Shown here: positions 47,402 through 56,703 of the stretch, piece after piece | Position numbering within the stretch: position 1 is the stretch's first letter | Layout: every line of letters begins with the position of its first letter | Assembly: GCA_030041475.1 (NCBI GenBank) | Contig: JASHNU010000086.1 | Span: 62,001-126,000 of the forward strand | From: Candidatus Sulfotelmatobacter sp. | GTDB lineage: Bacteria > Acidobacteriota > Terriglobia > Terriglobales > Acidobacteriaceae | Length of the DNA stretch: 64,000 bases | Direction: 5' to 3' | Notes under the pieces: model-generated | Databases searched by the model: none | What the model saw: the letters and a program-made list of their open reading frames with translations, nothing else | What the model was told of the DNA's origin: nothing | Translations under genes and position numbers: made by a program

Positions 47402-47785
47402 CTAACTTCGTGCCGCGTTGCAATCCGGGCAGGGGCAGATTTCGCGGAGGAAGCGCCAGGAGTACAGGCCGAGGTCGTGGTTGTCGTTCCACATAAATTT
47501 GATGGCGTACTTGCCCACGCCCTCGGCCGAAAGCGGCTTGGCGGTCGGCTTGAACATGGGTAGTGCTCCGGGCGCGAGTTTCGGCGGGTCGCCGGGACGG
47601 CGTCCGGCCTTGGCGCGTTCTTCCTCGCACATGGCGCAAGGGCAGGCGTCGCGCAGGTAGACGAAGCTGTAGTGCGAGACGTGGCCGTCCGCCCATTCGA
47701 TGTCCACGCCGGTTCCGCTGGTCAGGTTGACCTTGACTGACTTCGGATCAGTGGCCGCCGTGGGCGATGGCAGCGGGGATTGCAT
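47402..47785 (-). CDS. DUF971 domain-containing protein
   Basis: IEWADGHVSHYSFVYLRDACPCAMCEEE...YAIKFMWNDNHDLGLYSWRFLREICPCPDC; likely start MQSPLPSP at 47785. Confidence 0.88.
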   Translation of the reverse strand: MQSPLPSPTAATDPKSVKVNLTSGTGVDIEWADGHVSHYSFVYLRDACPCAMCEEERAKAGRRPGDPPKLAPGALPMFKPTAKPLSAEGVGKYAIKFMWNDNHDLGLYSWRFLREICPCPDCNAARS

Positions 47786-47962
47786 GAGTTCAGTATCGCA
47801 CACGAAGTGCGGGGCCATTCGGGAAGCAAGAGGGATGGCGGCGCCAATGGAAGCGAGCCCAACGCGCGCTTGGCGGCGCGAAAAACCGCGCCGGGTCGCG
47901 CGGCTCGCCCGGATCCTTCGCTGCGTAAAGAACACTTGCTCAGGATGACAACTAATACAAAA

Positions 47963-48130
47963 TCAGCGGGTCGAAGTGGAAGACGACGAAGAGGACGAAC
48001 TCGAACCCATGTGGCCGGTGATCACACCGACGGCCAGGCCACCCAGCGCGCCGGCAAGAATGCCGATCAGAGCCAGCACGGCGATGCTGTCAAACACCGA
48101 ACCTCCGAAAAGGGAACCTCCGCGGCTCAT
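47963..48130 (-). CDS. Small single-pass membrane protein with poly-Ser tail (55 aa)
   Basis: MSRGGSLFGGSVFDSIAVLALIGILAGALGGLAVGVITGHMGSSSSSSSSSTSTR; GGAGGATCC RBS-like sequence upstream; read manually. Confidence 0.5.
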   Translation of the reverse strand: MSRGGSLFGGSVFDSIAVLALIGILAGALGGLAVGVITGHMGSSSSSSSSSTSTR

Positions 48131-48270
48131 GGATCCTCCTGAAAGCTTGCTTTGCGACTCGCCTCGCTTTCCAACCAGCGAGGGGGCTTCCGCATCGAAC
48201 GGCTCCGGCTAAGCGGCCGCCGGTGCATTGCAGTCATTCTACGCGAGCGGGTGATTCGGCGGAATCAGAT

Positions 48271-48300
48271 TTGGCGGAAACCGGATTTCTCCTGTAGAAT
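48271..48300 (+). promoter_or_regulatory. Candidate sigma70-type promoter for rpmB
   Basis: TTGGCG-18 bp-TAGAAT. Confidence 0.45.
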
Positions 48301-48315
48301 GAACGCTTAGCAAAG

Positions 48316-48413
48316 CATCCTCTAGCAGGCATCGCTTCGCAGTCATCCTCTGGCAATCATCCCTTGGCGGCCACTCTTTGGCAGTCAGCCATTCGGAATC
48401 AGCCGGGAAGGAA
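48316..48413 (+). repeat. 14-bp degenerate tandem repeat (7 units) in rpmB leader
   Basis: CATCCTCTAGCAGG CATCGCTTCGCAGT CATCCTCTGGCAAT CATCCCTTGGCGGC CACTCTTTGGCAGT CAGCCATTCGGAAT CAGCCGGGAAGGAA. Confidence 0.85.
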
Positions 48414-48425
48414 TCTGGAACAGTC

Positions 48426-48614
48426 ATGGCTCAACGATGTGCGATCTGCGGCAAGAAGCCGCAAGCGGGAAACCGTATCAGCCACGCCCACAACGTGACC
48501 AAACGGCGCTGGAACGTCAATTTGCGGCCGGTGCACGCCAAGGTCAACGGACAGGGCAAGCGCATCCGTGTCTGCGCCTCCTGCCTGCGCAGCGGCAAAG
48601 TCGCCAAGGCGTAA
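48426..48614 (+). CDS. rpmB: 50S ribosomal protein L28
   Basis: MAQRCAICGKKPQAGNRISHAHNVTKRRWNVNLRPVHAKVNGQGKRIRVCASCLRSGKVAKA. Confidence 0.96.
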   Translation: MAQRCAICGKKPQAGNRISHAHNVTKRRWNVNLRPVHAKVNGQGKRIRVCASCLRSGKVAKA

Positions 48615-48689
48615 GACACTTACCGCCGAGAACGCAGAGTCCGACACAGGTTTTCCCTGTGAACCTCCGTGCCCTCCCTGGCGCCGCCT

Positions 48690-49130
48690 TTACTTCACCG
48701 CCAGCAGCTGCACGTCAAAAATAAGCGTGGCGTTGGCCGGGATGACTCCGGGATAGCCACGCTCGCCATAGGCGAGGTCGGGCGGAATGCGTAGCTGCCG
48801 CTTGCCACCGACTTTCATCCCGGCGACGCCCTCCTCCCATCCCTTGATGACCTGGCCCTGCCCGATCGTGAAATCGAATGGCTTGCCGGCGTCGACCGAG
48901 CTGTCGAACTTCTTTCCCGATGTCAACCAGCCCGTGTAGTGCACAGTGACCTTGTTGCCTGATTTGGCCTCGGCGCCGGTGCCGACCTTGATGTCCCAAT
49001 ACTGCAGCCCCGACGCGGTCTTGACGCCGTCGCCGGTCACCTTGGTGGGAGCGGAGTTGTCCGCTTTGGTTTGAGCGAAGAGAACTGTCACGGCAAAGAG
49101 AAGAACTGCTGACGCGATCATGTGCTTCAT
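48690..49130 (-). CDS. FKBP-type peptidyl-prolyl cis-trans isomerase
   Basis: Signal peptide; [65 protein letters not shown]. Confidence 0.96.
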   Translation of the reverse strand: MKHMIASAVLLFAVTVLFAQTKADNSAPTKVTGDGVKTASGLQYWDIKVGTGAEAKSGNKVTVHYTGWLTSGKKFDSSVDAGKPFDFTIGQGQVIKGWEEGVAGMKVGGKRQLRIPPDLAYGERGYPGVIPANATLIFDVQLLAVK

Positions 49131-49215
49131 CCGAAAGATTCCTCCAAAGTTTCTGTTCCAGGAGATTGTACAGAATTTTCAGAGCTCTTATTCCAGAGCT
49201 TCCATTCGAGCGCTT

Positions 49216-49593
49216 CTATTCGAGGGCTACGACGTCGATTTCCACCAGCACGTCTTTGGGCAGGCGCGCGACTTCCACGGTCGAGCGGGCGGGAGGCGCG
49301 CTCGAGAAGTACTTGCCATAGACGGCGTTCATGGCGGAGAAGTCGTTCATATTTTTCAGGAAGACGGTGGCGCGAACCACTTTGCCCAGCCCGCTGCCGG
49401 CGGCTTCGAGAATCTCCGACAGGTTGCGCAGGACGCGGTCAGTCTGCGCGCTGATGTCTCCCGCGATGACGTCCTGTGTGGCGGGATCGATGGCGACCTG
49501 GCCGGAGGTGAAGATCAATCCGTTGGCCTTGATGGCCTGCGAGTACGGCCCAATGGCCTGAGGAGCGTCTTTGGTCGAGATTACAGAGCGCAT
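49216..49593 (-). CDS. RidA family protein
   Basis: Likely start MRSVISTKDAPQAIGPYSQAIKANGLIFTSGQVAIDP at 49593; RSTVEVARLPKDVLVEIDVVALE. Confidence 0.94.
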   Translation of the reverse strand: MRSVISTKDAPQAIGPYSQAIKANGLIFTSGQVAIDPATQDVIAGDISAQTDRVLRNLSEILEAAGSGLGKVVRATVFLKNMNDFSAMNAVYGKYFSSAPPARSTVEVARLPKDVLVEIDVVALE

Positions 49594-49676
49594 AGTCAGT
49601 ACCCAGTTGCCAGCACTTTTAGTAACGGTTCGAACAAAGATTACAGAGGGCACAGGGTATCACAGAGGTCGGTTGA

Positions 49677-49880
49677 CTAGGGTTTCCCCCTATAGCCGTC
49701 AAGCATTTGCTTGGCGCCCCAAAGAAGGAAGACGAGAAATCCCAATATCCCGATTGAACGCCGAACCGTGACTCTGTGCGTTGCGAAAGCAAACACGATC
49801 GCCGCGCTCCACAAACAGAGCAGCAAACACGCCGCGATGAAGCAGAGCAGAAAATACGACCTTGACCAGGACATTCGCAT
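49677..49880 (-). CDS. Small hypothetical membrane protein
   Basis: 67 aa, two hydrophobic segments. Confidence 0.45.
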   Translation of the reverse strand: MRMSWSRSYFLLCFIAACLLLCLWSAAIVFAFATHRVTVRRSIGILGFLVFLLWGAKQMLDGYRGKP

Positions 49881-49898
49881 GTGGAAAGTAGGGAGCGA

Positions 49899-50399
49899 TT
49901 AGCGGAACTTCTTTTCAGCCGCTACAAGTGCTCCGCGGTTCTTGTCCAGCAACTGGAAAACATCAACGGGCTCATCTCTTTCTATTCGTTTGGAGATCAT
50001 CGTAAGCGCGTTGATGTTGATACTCGTATTCTTGAAACGCAGGGTCGGGTCGGTCCCGTACTCATCTGTAATCATCACCCACCGCAGAGGAAGTTCGCTG
50101 GCCAAGACATCACCAAACACTACGCCCAGGGACTGCAAGTCGTAGGTCTGAGACCTCTTGAAGACCTTTTCATCGATCAGCCGCTGTATGATCGGCAAGT
50201 CTCTCTTAGTCCTAGTCAGCGCGTCCGTGCCATATCTCTGTCTGGCGACGGCGGCAACAAGCGCTCTTTGCTGATCCAGTCGTTCTATGTCCTGATGCGA
50301 CAGCTCTGAGAACTTGGGTTCGCGTGCAGAGTCATTGACAGACTGACCAAACAGCAAGCCCGCAACACTCAAGAAGGCGATTGGTACCAGAAGCTTCAT
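49899..50399 (-). CDS. DUF3806-like secreted protein
   Basis: Signal peptide MKLLVPIAFLSVAGLLFGQS; LQSLGVVFGDVLASELPLRWVMITDEYGTDPTLRFKNTSININALTMISKRIE. Confidence 0.65.
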   Translation of the reverse strand: MKLLVPIAFLSVAGLLFGQSVNDSAREPKFSELSHQDIERLDQQRALVAAVARQRYGTDALTRTKRDLPIIQRLIDEKVFKRSQTYDLQSLGVVFGDVLASELPLRWVMITDEYGTDPTLRFKNTSININALTMISKRIERDEPVDVFQLLDKNRGALVAAEKKFR

Positions 50400-50493
50400 C
50401 GCATAGCAGCCTACCACCAACCTGCCGGATGGTGAAAAGACCGATTACTCCCACCGCTTGCTTTGTTGGGTACTAAGTACTGGCCGCTGGGCA

Positions 50494-52716
50494 CTATATC
50501 TTCTGCAGCCTTTGCACTTCGTGCACGCCGGGAATCTTCCGCAAGCCGGCGATGATCGTCTCCAGGTGCTTCAAATCGCTGATATCAAGCACGACTTCTA
50601 CGCTGGCCTGGCTGTTGGCGGTGTGGGCGGCGATGTTGCGGATGTTCGATTGCGCGTCGCCGATGACACCGGTGATCAGCTTCAGCATGCCGAAGCGGTC
50701 ATCGCAATACACCGTGAGCTTAACGGGATAAGCCGTCGGCGTGGAATCGTCGCGAGCCCATTCGACGTCGATTTTGCGTTCGGGCTCGTACATCAGGTTG
50801 GTGACGTTGGGGCAGTTGACGGAGTGCACGGCCACGCCTTTACCGCGCGTGATGTAGCCGACGATCGACTCGCCGCGGATAGGATTGCAACATCGCGCGC
50901 GGTAGACGAGCATGTCTCCCTGGCCGCGCACGGTGATGGCGTTGTGGTCGCCGCCGAAAACGCGCCGCACCACGCTGGCGATGGCGCCGGGCTGCGAGGT
51001 CAGGCCTTCGGACTCGATGTCGCCGGCGATCGAGGGCGTGGCGCCCGCCGGCAGCAGGCGAGCCAGCACCTGCCGGGCGGAATATTTTCCGTAGCCGATG
51101 CCCGACATGAGATCCTCGGCCTTGCCCAGGCCGTAGGCATTGGCGACCTTCAGCAAGTCTTCGTCCTTAATTTCCTTCAGCGCGATGCGGTACTTGCGCG
51201 CTTCCTTCTCGATTAACTTCTTTCCGATTTCAATCGCCCGCTCGCGCTGGTGCACGTTGAGCCAGTGCTTGATCTTGTTTCTTGAGCGCGAGGACTTGAC
51301 CAGGCCGAGCCAGTCGCGGCTGGGCTTGTGGCCGGGTTGGGTGAGGATTTCGACGATGTCGCCGGAATGCAGCTTGTGGCGCAGCGGCACCATGCGTCCG
51401 TTGACCTTGGCGCCCACGCAGGTGTGGCCGACTTCGGTGTGAATCGTGTAGGCGAAGTCGATGGGCGTGGCATCGCGCGGAAGGACGACAACTTTGCCTT
51501 TGGGCGTGAAGGTGTAGACCTCTTCGGGATAGAGATCGACTTTCAGCGTGGAAAGAAACTCGTTCGGGTCGCTGACGTCGCGCTGCCACTCGACGACCTG
51601 CCTCAGCCAGGCGAGGCGCTGCTCGTCCTGCGCCGAAACCGGGCCGTCTTTGTACTTCCAGTGTGCTGCGATGCCTTCCTCTGCCATCTTGTGCATGTCT
51701 TCGGTGCGAATCTGAATTTCGAACGGCGTGCCGTCTTCGGTGATGACCGAGGTGTGCAGCGACTGGTAGAAATTCGGCCGCGGCATGGCGATGAAGTCCT
51801 TGATGCGTCCTGGCACCGGCCGCCAGAGGTTGTGGATGATGCCGAGCACGGCGTAGCAGTCCTGCAGCGAGCGCGTCACGACGCGCATGGCACAGAGATC
51901 GTAGACCTGGTCCACTCCAATGCGCTGGCGCTGCAGTTTCTTGTGAATACTGAACAGCCGCTTGATGCGGCTTTCGACGCGCGCCTGGATACCCGCTTCT
52001 TTCAGCTTGTCGCTGATGATGGCCTGCATCTTGGCGAGGAAGGCTTCCCCCTGCTTGCGCCGCGCATTGACGGATTTTTCGACCTGCTCGTAGCCGAGGG
52101 GATCGAGAAAGCGAAAGCCGAGGTCTTCCAGTTCGCCGCGAATCTTGCCCATGCCCAGCCGGTGCGCGATCGGCGCGTAGATTTCGAGCGTCTCTTCGGC
52201 GATTTTGTGCTGGCGCTCGGGCGGCAGGTGCTCGAGTGTGCGCATGTTATGCAGCCGGTCGGCCAGCTTGATGAGGACGACGCGAATATCATCGACCATG
52301 GCCAGCATCATCTTGCGCAGGTTTTCAGCCTGCTGCTCTTCGCGAGTGGCGAAGTCTATCTTGCTGATCTTGGTAACGCCCTCGACGATGTGTGCAACCT
52401 GCTCGCCGAATTCCTTGCGAATATCGGCGACGGTGACCGAGGTATCTTCGACGGAGTCGTGCAGCAGGCCGGCGGCGATGGCGACCGGGTCCATCTTCAT
52501 TTCGGCGAGAACCAGGGCGACTTCGAGGGGATGGACGAGATAAGGCTCGCCCGAAGCCCGGGTCTGGCCTTCATGATTCTTCAGGGAGTAGTCGTAGGCC
52601 TTCTTGACGATGGTCAGGTCGTCCTGCGGACGATTGGCCTGCATCCGCTTCATCAGGTCGCGGAATTTGGTCAGGGTAAGGGCAGTGGTCGCGATTTGTT
52701 GGCGCAAGCTCGCCAT
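50494..52716 (-). CDS. Bifunctional (p)ppGpp synthetase/hydrolase RelA/SpoT family
   Basis: HD domain (LLHDSVEDTSVT), synthetase (RPNFYQSLHTSVI), TGS (YTFTPKGKVVVLPRDATPIDFAY), ACT C-terminus. Confidence 0.97.
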   Translation of the reverse strand: MASLRQQIATTALTLTKFRDLMKRMQANRPQDDLTIVKKAYDYSLKNHEGQTRASGEPYLVHPLEVALVLAEMKMDPVAIAAGLLHDSVEDTSVTVADIRKEFGEQVAHIVEGVTKISKIDFATREEQQAENLRKMMLAMVDDIRVVLIKLADRLHNMRTLEHLPPERQHKIAEETLEIYAPIAHRLGMGKIRGELEDLGFRFLDPLGYEQVEKSVNARRKQGEAFLAKMQAIISDKLKEAGIQARVESRIKRLFSIHKKLQRQRIGVDQVYDLCAMRVVTRSLQDCYAVLGIIHNLWRPVPGRIKDFIAMPRPNFYQSLHTSVITEDGTPFEIQIRTEDMHKMAEEGIAAHWKYKDGPVSAQDEQRLAWLRQVVEWQRDVSDPNEFLSTLKVDLYPEEVYTFTPKGKVVVLPRDATPIDFAYTIHTEVGHTCVGAKVNGRMVPLRHKLHSGDIVEILTQPGHKPSRDWLGLVKSSRSRNKIKHWLNVHQRERAIEIGKKLIEKEARKYRIALKEIKDEDLLKVANAYGLGKAEDLMSGIGYGKYSARQVLARLLPAGATPSIAGDIESEGLTSQPGAIASVVRRVFGGDHNAITVRGQGDMLVYRARCCNPIRGESIVGYITRGKGVAVHSVNCPNVTNLMYEPERKIDVEWARDDSTPTAYPVKLTVYCDDRFGMLKLITGVIGDAQSNIRNIAAHTANSQASVEVVLDISDLKHLETIIAGLRKIPGVHEVQRLQKI

Positions 52717-52775
52717 GAGGGATTATAGCCCGCGAGGGAGCGCGGGCTTGGACTGAAAGCACCAGGACGCCTCGA

Positions 52776-54242
52776 CTACGCCGACAGCTTGAGAGTTGAT
52801 AAGCGCGCTTCTGGCATTCGTGACGCGCGCCATACCGCCGTCCGCGTGCGGATGTACGCTTTGTAGTCGCTGCTGGTTTTCAGCACTGGCATCCTATGGT
52901 GAGTTCCGCCTCGCGAGTCGGCAATCGGAAGCTCGGACACGAGTTCAGCGTGTACTTCCTGCAAGTGCGAAGGCCGGTCCTGGTCCGGACCCTGTCCTGT
53001 AGCTACAGGAACAGTAACGTCCTGCAGCGGATCGTCGGTGCGCGCTGTTGCGAGAGTCAAGACGTTCCCCACATCAGTGGCAGCGGCATCGCGGGCCGTA
53101 AGAGCCGGCAAGTTCCAACGCACTTCAATCGTCTTCAAAATCGAAGTGTGGTCGAGCGGCATCGTGCCCTGGGGTACTCGGAAAACGGTGCCTGCCGGGA
53201 TCAGCGGCGATACCAGCACAGTCGGAACCCGGGGGCCGAAGCGCGTGAAATCGAACCCATAGTCGCCCACGGAACTATCCGGCGGAACTGCCCCCGAAGG
53301 CGGCGGGACGTGGTCATAGCAGCCTCCGTGCTCGTCATAGGTAATAATCAGCAGCGTTTGGTTCCAGTTGGGACCATTGAACAAAGCATAGTAGACGTCG
53401 TGAATCAGTTGCTCGCCCAACGCAACGTTATAGTTCGGGTGTTGGCTGTTTCCGCTGGCATCCCAGCTCGGCTCCAGGAACGTGTAAGCCGGCAGTGTTC
53501 CGTTTGCCGCGGCCGTCTGGAAATCGGTGAATTGGCCGAAGTGGCTGTCATCGGCCTCGGTTGTATCGGTGAAGTCTAGACGTGTCAGCGGCGGCTCGTC
53601 GTAGCCATAGATACTCCAAGTCACGTTATTCTCGGACAGCAAACCAAAAATGCTTGGGCATGTGTATTTTTTGGTCTTGTCGTTCATGTGGCCTTGCGAT
53701 GTTCCCGCACTCACGAAGGCCCGGTTGGGCAGGGTCTCGGTTGGAACAGAACCAAACCAGTAGTCGCAAACCGCGAACCCGCTCGCCAACCCCGAAAGAA
53801 TCGGCAGCATCGTCGGAGGAAACACGCCCATGATGTTGTTGGCAGTGGTACCGGGAAGAATCGTATATCCACTGTCATTCGCCTCCCATCCCAGGGTGTA
53901 GCTGAAATCGGTGACGAAGCCACTGTTGGTCGCCACCGGTGGCGTAGGAGCGGTGGTGCTGGCGAATAGCTGAGAGTTCGTAGCCGAGTAGCCTTCGCCC
54001 GGATCTGCGCCGGGCATGAAGTAAGCATTCGAATCGGTTGGCACGATGGTGAACACTTGAACCGGTGATCCATCTGTGCCCGAATTCGACTCCTGCCCTG
54101 TCAGTCCTTCGAAAGGCTGACCGGTGGTGGGCGAAACATTGCCGTTCGCGGCATACAGTAGACCCAGCATGTGGTCAAACGACCGGTTTTCCAGCATTAG
54201 AACGACGATGTTGCTGATCGAAGAAAGCTGATTGGTGGCCAT
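52776..54242 (-). CDS. Phosphoesterase / phospholipase C family protein
   Basis: NIVVLMLENRSFDHMLGLL, ITYDEHGGCYDHVPPP, GPRVPTVLVSPLIPAGTV, DHTSILKTIE. Confidence 0.88.
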   Translation of the reverse strand: MATNQLSSISNIVVLMLENRSFDHMLGLLYAANGNVSPTTGQPFEGLTGQESNSGTDGSPVQVFTIVPTDSNAYFMPGADPGEGYSATNSQLFASTTAPTPPVATNSGFVTDFSYTLGWEANDSGYTILPGTTANNIMGVFPPTMLPILSGLASGFAVCDYWFGSVPTETLPNRAFVSAGTSQGHMNDKTKKYTCPSIFGLLSENNVTWSIYGYDEPPLTRLDFTDTTEADDSHFGQFTDFQTAAANGTLPAYTFLEPSWDASGNSQHPNYNVALGEQLIHDVYYALFNGPNWNQTLLIITYDEHGGCYDHVPPPSGAVPPDSSVGDYGFDFTRFGPRVPTVLVSPLIPAGTVFRVPQGTMPLDHTSILKTIEVRWNLPALTARDAAATDVGNVLTLATARTDDPLQDVTVPVATGQGPDQDRPSHLQEVHAELVSELPIADSRGGTHHRMPVLKTSSDYKAYIRTRTAVWRASRMPEARLSTLKLSA

Positions 54243-54503
54243 AAGCAGCTCCGATGCCCCTCTGCTGGTGAATAGTACTACCGACCTAGCACCTTGAGAA
54301 CCACATTCTTCAAGCCGTAATCAACGCCAAGTCTTGGAATGTCCCTGTCGCCTCGTAGGTCGACTTTTAGGAAGTTAGTCTCGACCCGTCGACGCTAGTT
54401 GCAGTTCAAGAATGGGCCAGCGTCACCATGATGACCGCCGTAATTTGCCGCGTGCCTGGATCACGCCTACGCTCACAGGCAGACATGCCTTCGAGGTGAA
54501 ACT

Positions 54504-55451
54504 ATGTCGCGAATCTGGAACCGTGCGCTGCGGCTGGCCGTTCTGATCGCTGCGGCCTGCGCTGCATCTGCCGCGCAGAGCCTTCCGCCGACCACCTCGC
54601 CCCCGCCCCCGGTCACCTCGGGCGAGGACATTCCGGTACCCGGCCGCCCCGTCGCGGCCGATTATGGCCAGCTCTCCGAACACAACATCGAGTGGATGTT
54701 GACCCAGCCAGCGCAGACGCAACTGGAATTCTTGCTTGGGGCGGCCGTCAACCACGACCACGGCGCCACCGACTGGATCAACAAGCTGGTCGACGGTTGG
54801 CACGGGAAAGTAAAGTTCAGCAAGAAATTCGACGACCTCGACATGATCGCGTTCTATTCCAACGATCTGCGCGTGCGGGCGGCTGGCATCGAAACCAACC
54901 TGGCAATTTTCAATCTTTCCAAGACGGAAGACACCGCCGAGGGATTAATGGAACGCGCGCGTAAGTCGCCAGACTGGCGTCCATATGCCACGTGGGAGCT
55001 GGGTATGTTGGCGAACCGCGGCGTCGAGCCGGACAAGATTCACGAGTTCCTGCGCGGCTACCTGCACGATCCGAATGAGAAGACGCGCCACTGGACGGTC
55101 GAGGGCCTGGCACACATCGGGTCGGACGACACGATCCCGGATTTTCTGGACGTTTTCCGCAACGATCCATCGCTCGAGGTGCGCGAGCGCGCGGGCTGCA
55201 GCCTGGCCAAGTCGGGAATGCTGACGCGCGAGCAGCGCATGCTGGCCGTGCCGGGATTGATCGAGCTCGCCTATGATCCTTCGCTCGATCCCACGACGCG
55301 GTCCTGGGTCTACCAGGCGCTGCGCGAGATCACTAACGAGCACATCGGAAACGACCCGGCCGCATGGAAGAACTGGTACAGCACGATGGGCGCGAAGCGG
55401 CGGGAAGAATTCCGCCAGGGGGAGCAGTGGGCTGTGCTGGGAAATAGCTAG
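54504..55451 (+). CDS. HEAT-repeat domain secreted protein
   Basis: Signal peptide; IGSDDTIPDFLDVFRNDPSLEVRERAGCSLAKSGMLT HEAT-like repeat. Confidence 0.7.
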   Translation: MSRIWNRALRLAVLIAAACAASAAQSLPPTTSPPPPVTSGEDIPVPGRPVAADYGQLSEHNIEWMLTQPAQTQLEFLLGAAVNHDHGATDWINKLVDGWHGKVKFSKKFDDLDMIAFYSNDLRVRAAGIETNLAIFNLSKTEDTAEGLMERARKSPDWRPYATWELGMLANRGVEPDKIHEFLRGYLHDPNEKTRHWTVEGLAHIGSDDTIPDFLDVFRNDPSLEVRERAGCSLAKSGMLTREQRMLAVPGLIELAYDPSLDPTTRSWVYQALREITNEHIGNDPAAWKNWYSTMGAKRREEFRQGEQWAVLGNS

Positions 55452-55764
55452 CAACCACGCCTCCGGGAAAAGCAGATTCCTCCCTCCGGTCGGAATGACA
55501 ACCCCAAGAAACTCTTCTCATTCCGCACCACCCAGCCAACTCCGATGAGATTGGTCATTCCGAACGGCTTCAGCCGTGAGGAATCCGCTCTTTGCCTCCA
55601 CGGTCGTCAGAACAACGATTCCGGAATGATGAGTAGGGTGACGCGCCCCTCAGTCTTTCAATCCTTTCGAATCGGTTGAATTCGTTGCGGTTTTGGCTGC
55701 TGGGGAGGCAAGCTGATAGAGTGGCAGTTTGTCTGCCTTGGTTTCATAAAACGGTTTCACAAAG

Positions 55765-56661
55765 ATGATTTCGCGCATTCTTGTCAGTGGAATTTCCGGG
55801 CCGATCGGCTCGGCGCTGCTGCCATCGCTCAAAGCGCGGGAATATGAAGTGACGCGGCTCGTGCGTATGCCTGCTACAGGCGAGCGGCAGATTCCGTGGG
55901 ACCCGGCAAAACCCATATCGCCCGAATCCGTCTCGGGATTCGATGCGGTAATCCATCTCGCCGGCGAGAGCATCGTCGGGCGCTGGACGGAGGCGAAAAA
56001 GAAGGCGATTCGCGACAGTCGCGTCTTGGGCACTCGCAATCTTGCGCTGGCCCTCGCACAGGTAAAGGACAAGCCGCATGTCTTTGTGTCCAGTTCGGCC
56101 ATTGGCTATTACGGCGATCGCGGCAACGAGGTCCTAAACGAGCAAAGCGCTCCCGGCACGGGCTTTCTCGCCGACGTTTGCCGCGAGTGGGAAGCCGCGA
56201 CACGCGCCGCCTCCGATGCCGGCATCCGCACGGTGCAGATTCGCACCGGGGTTGTGCTCAGTCCCAAGGGCGGCGCGCTGGGGAAAATGCTCACGCCGTT
56301 CAAGATGGGCGTGGGCGGCAAGGTGGGCAGCGGTCGCCAGTGGATGAGCTGGATCGACGTTCAGGACATGGTGAGCGCCATCCATCACATCCTGAAGACC
56401 GATCTTGTCCAGGGGCCGGTGAACACGGTCGCTCCCAGGCCGGTCACGAATGCGGAATTCACCCGGACACTGGCACGCGTGCTGTCGCGGCCGGCGATTT
56501 TTCCCATGCCGACATTTGCCGTGAAATTGGCCTTCGGCGAGATGGGAGAAACCGTCCTACTCGGCAGCCAGCGCGTGGAACCGGCACGCCTGGTGGCCAG
56601 CGGATACCCCTTCCGTTTCGTCGATCTGCTGGCTTCGCTGAAGAATGTCCTCAACCGCTAG
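55765..56661 (+). CDS. TIGR01777-like NAD-dependent epimerase/oxidoreductase
   Basis: ILVSGISGPIGSALLPSL, FDAVIHLAGESIVGRWTEAKKKAIRDSRVLGTRNL, SSSAIGYYGDRG, SWIDVQDMVSAIHHIL. Confidence 0.94.
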   Translation: MISRILVSGISGPIGSALLPSLKAREYEVTRLVRMPATGERQIPWDPAKPISPESVSGFDAVIHLAGESIVGRWTEAKKKAIRDSRVLGTRNLALALAQVKDKPHVFVSSSAIGYYGDRGNEVLNEQSAPGTGFLADVCREWEAATRAASDAGIRTVQIRTGVVLSPKGGALGKMLTPFKMGVGGKVGSGRQWMSWIDVQDMVSAIHHILKTDLVQGPVNTVAPRPVTNAEFTRTLARVLSRPAIFPMPTFAVKLAFGEMGETVLLGSQRVEPARLVASGYPFRFVDLLASLKNVLNR

Positions 56662-56703
56662 TCGCACAGCTGCCGTCACGACCTACGCAGCTAGACAGGC
56701 GGG

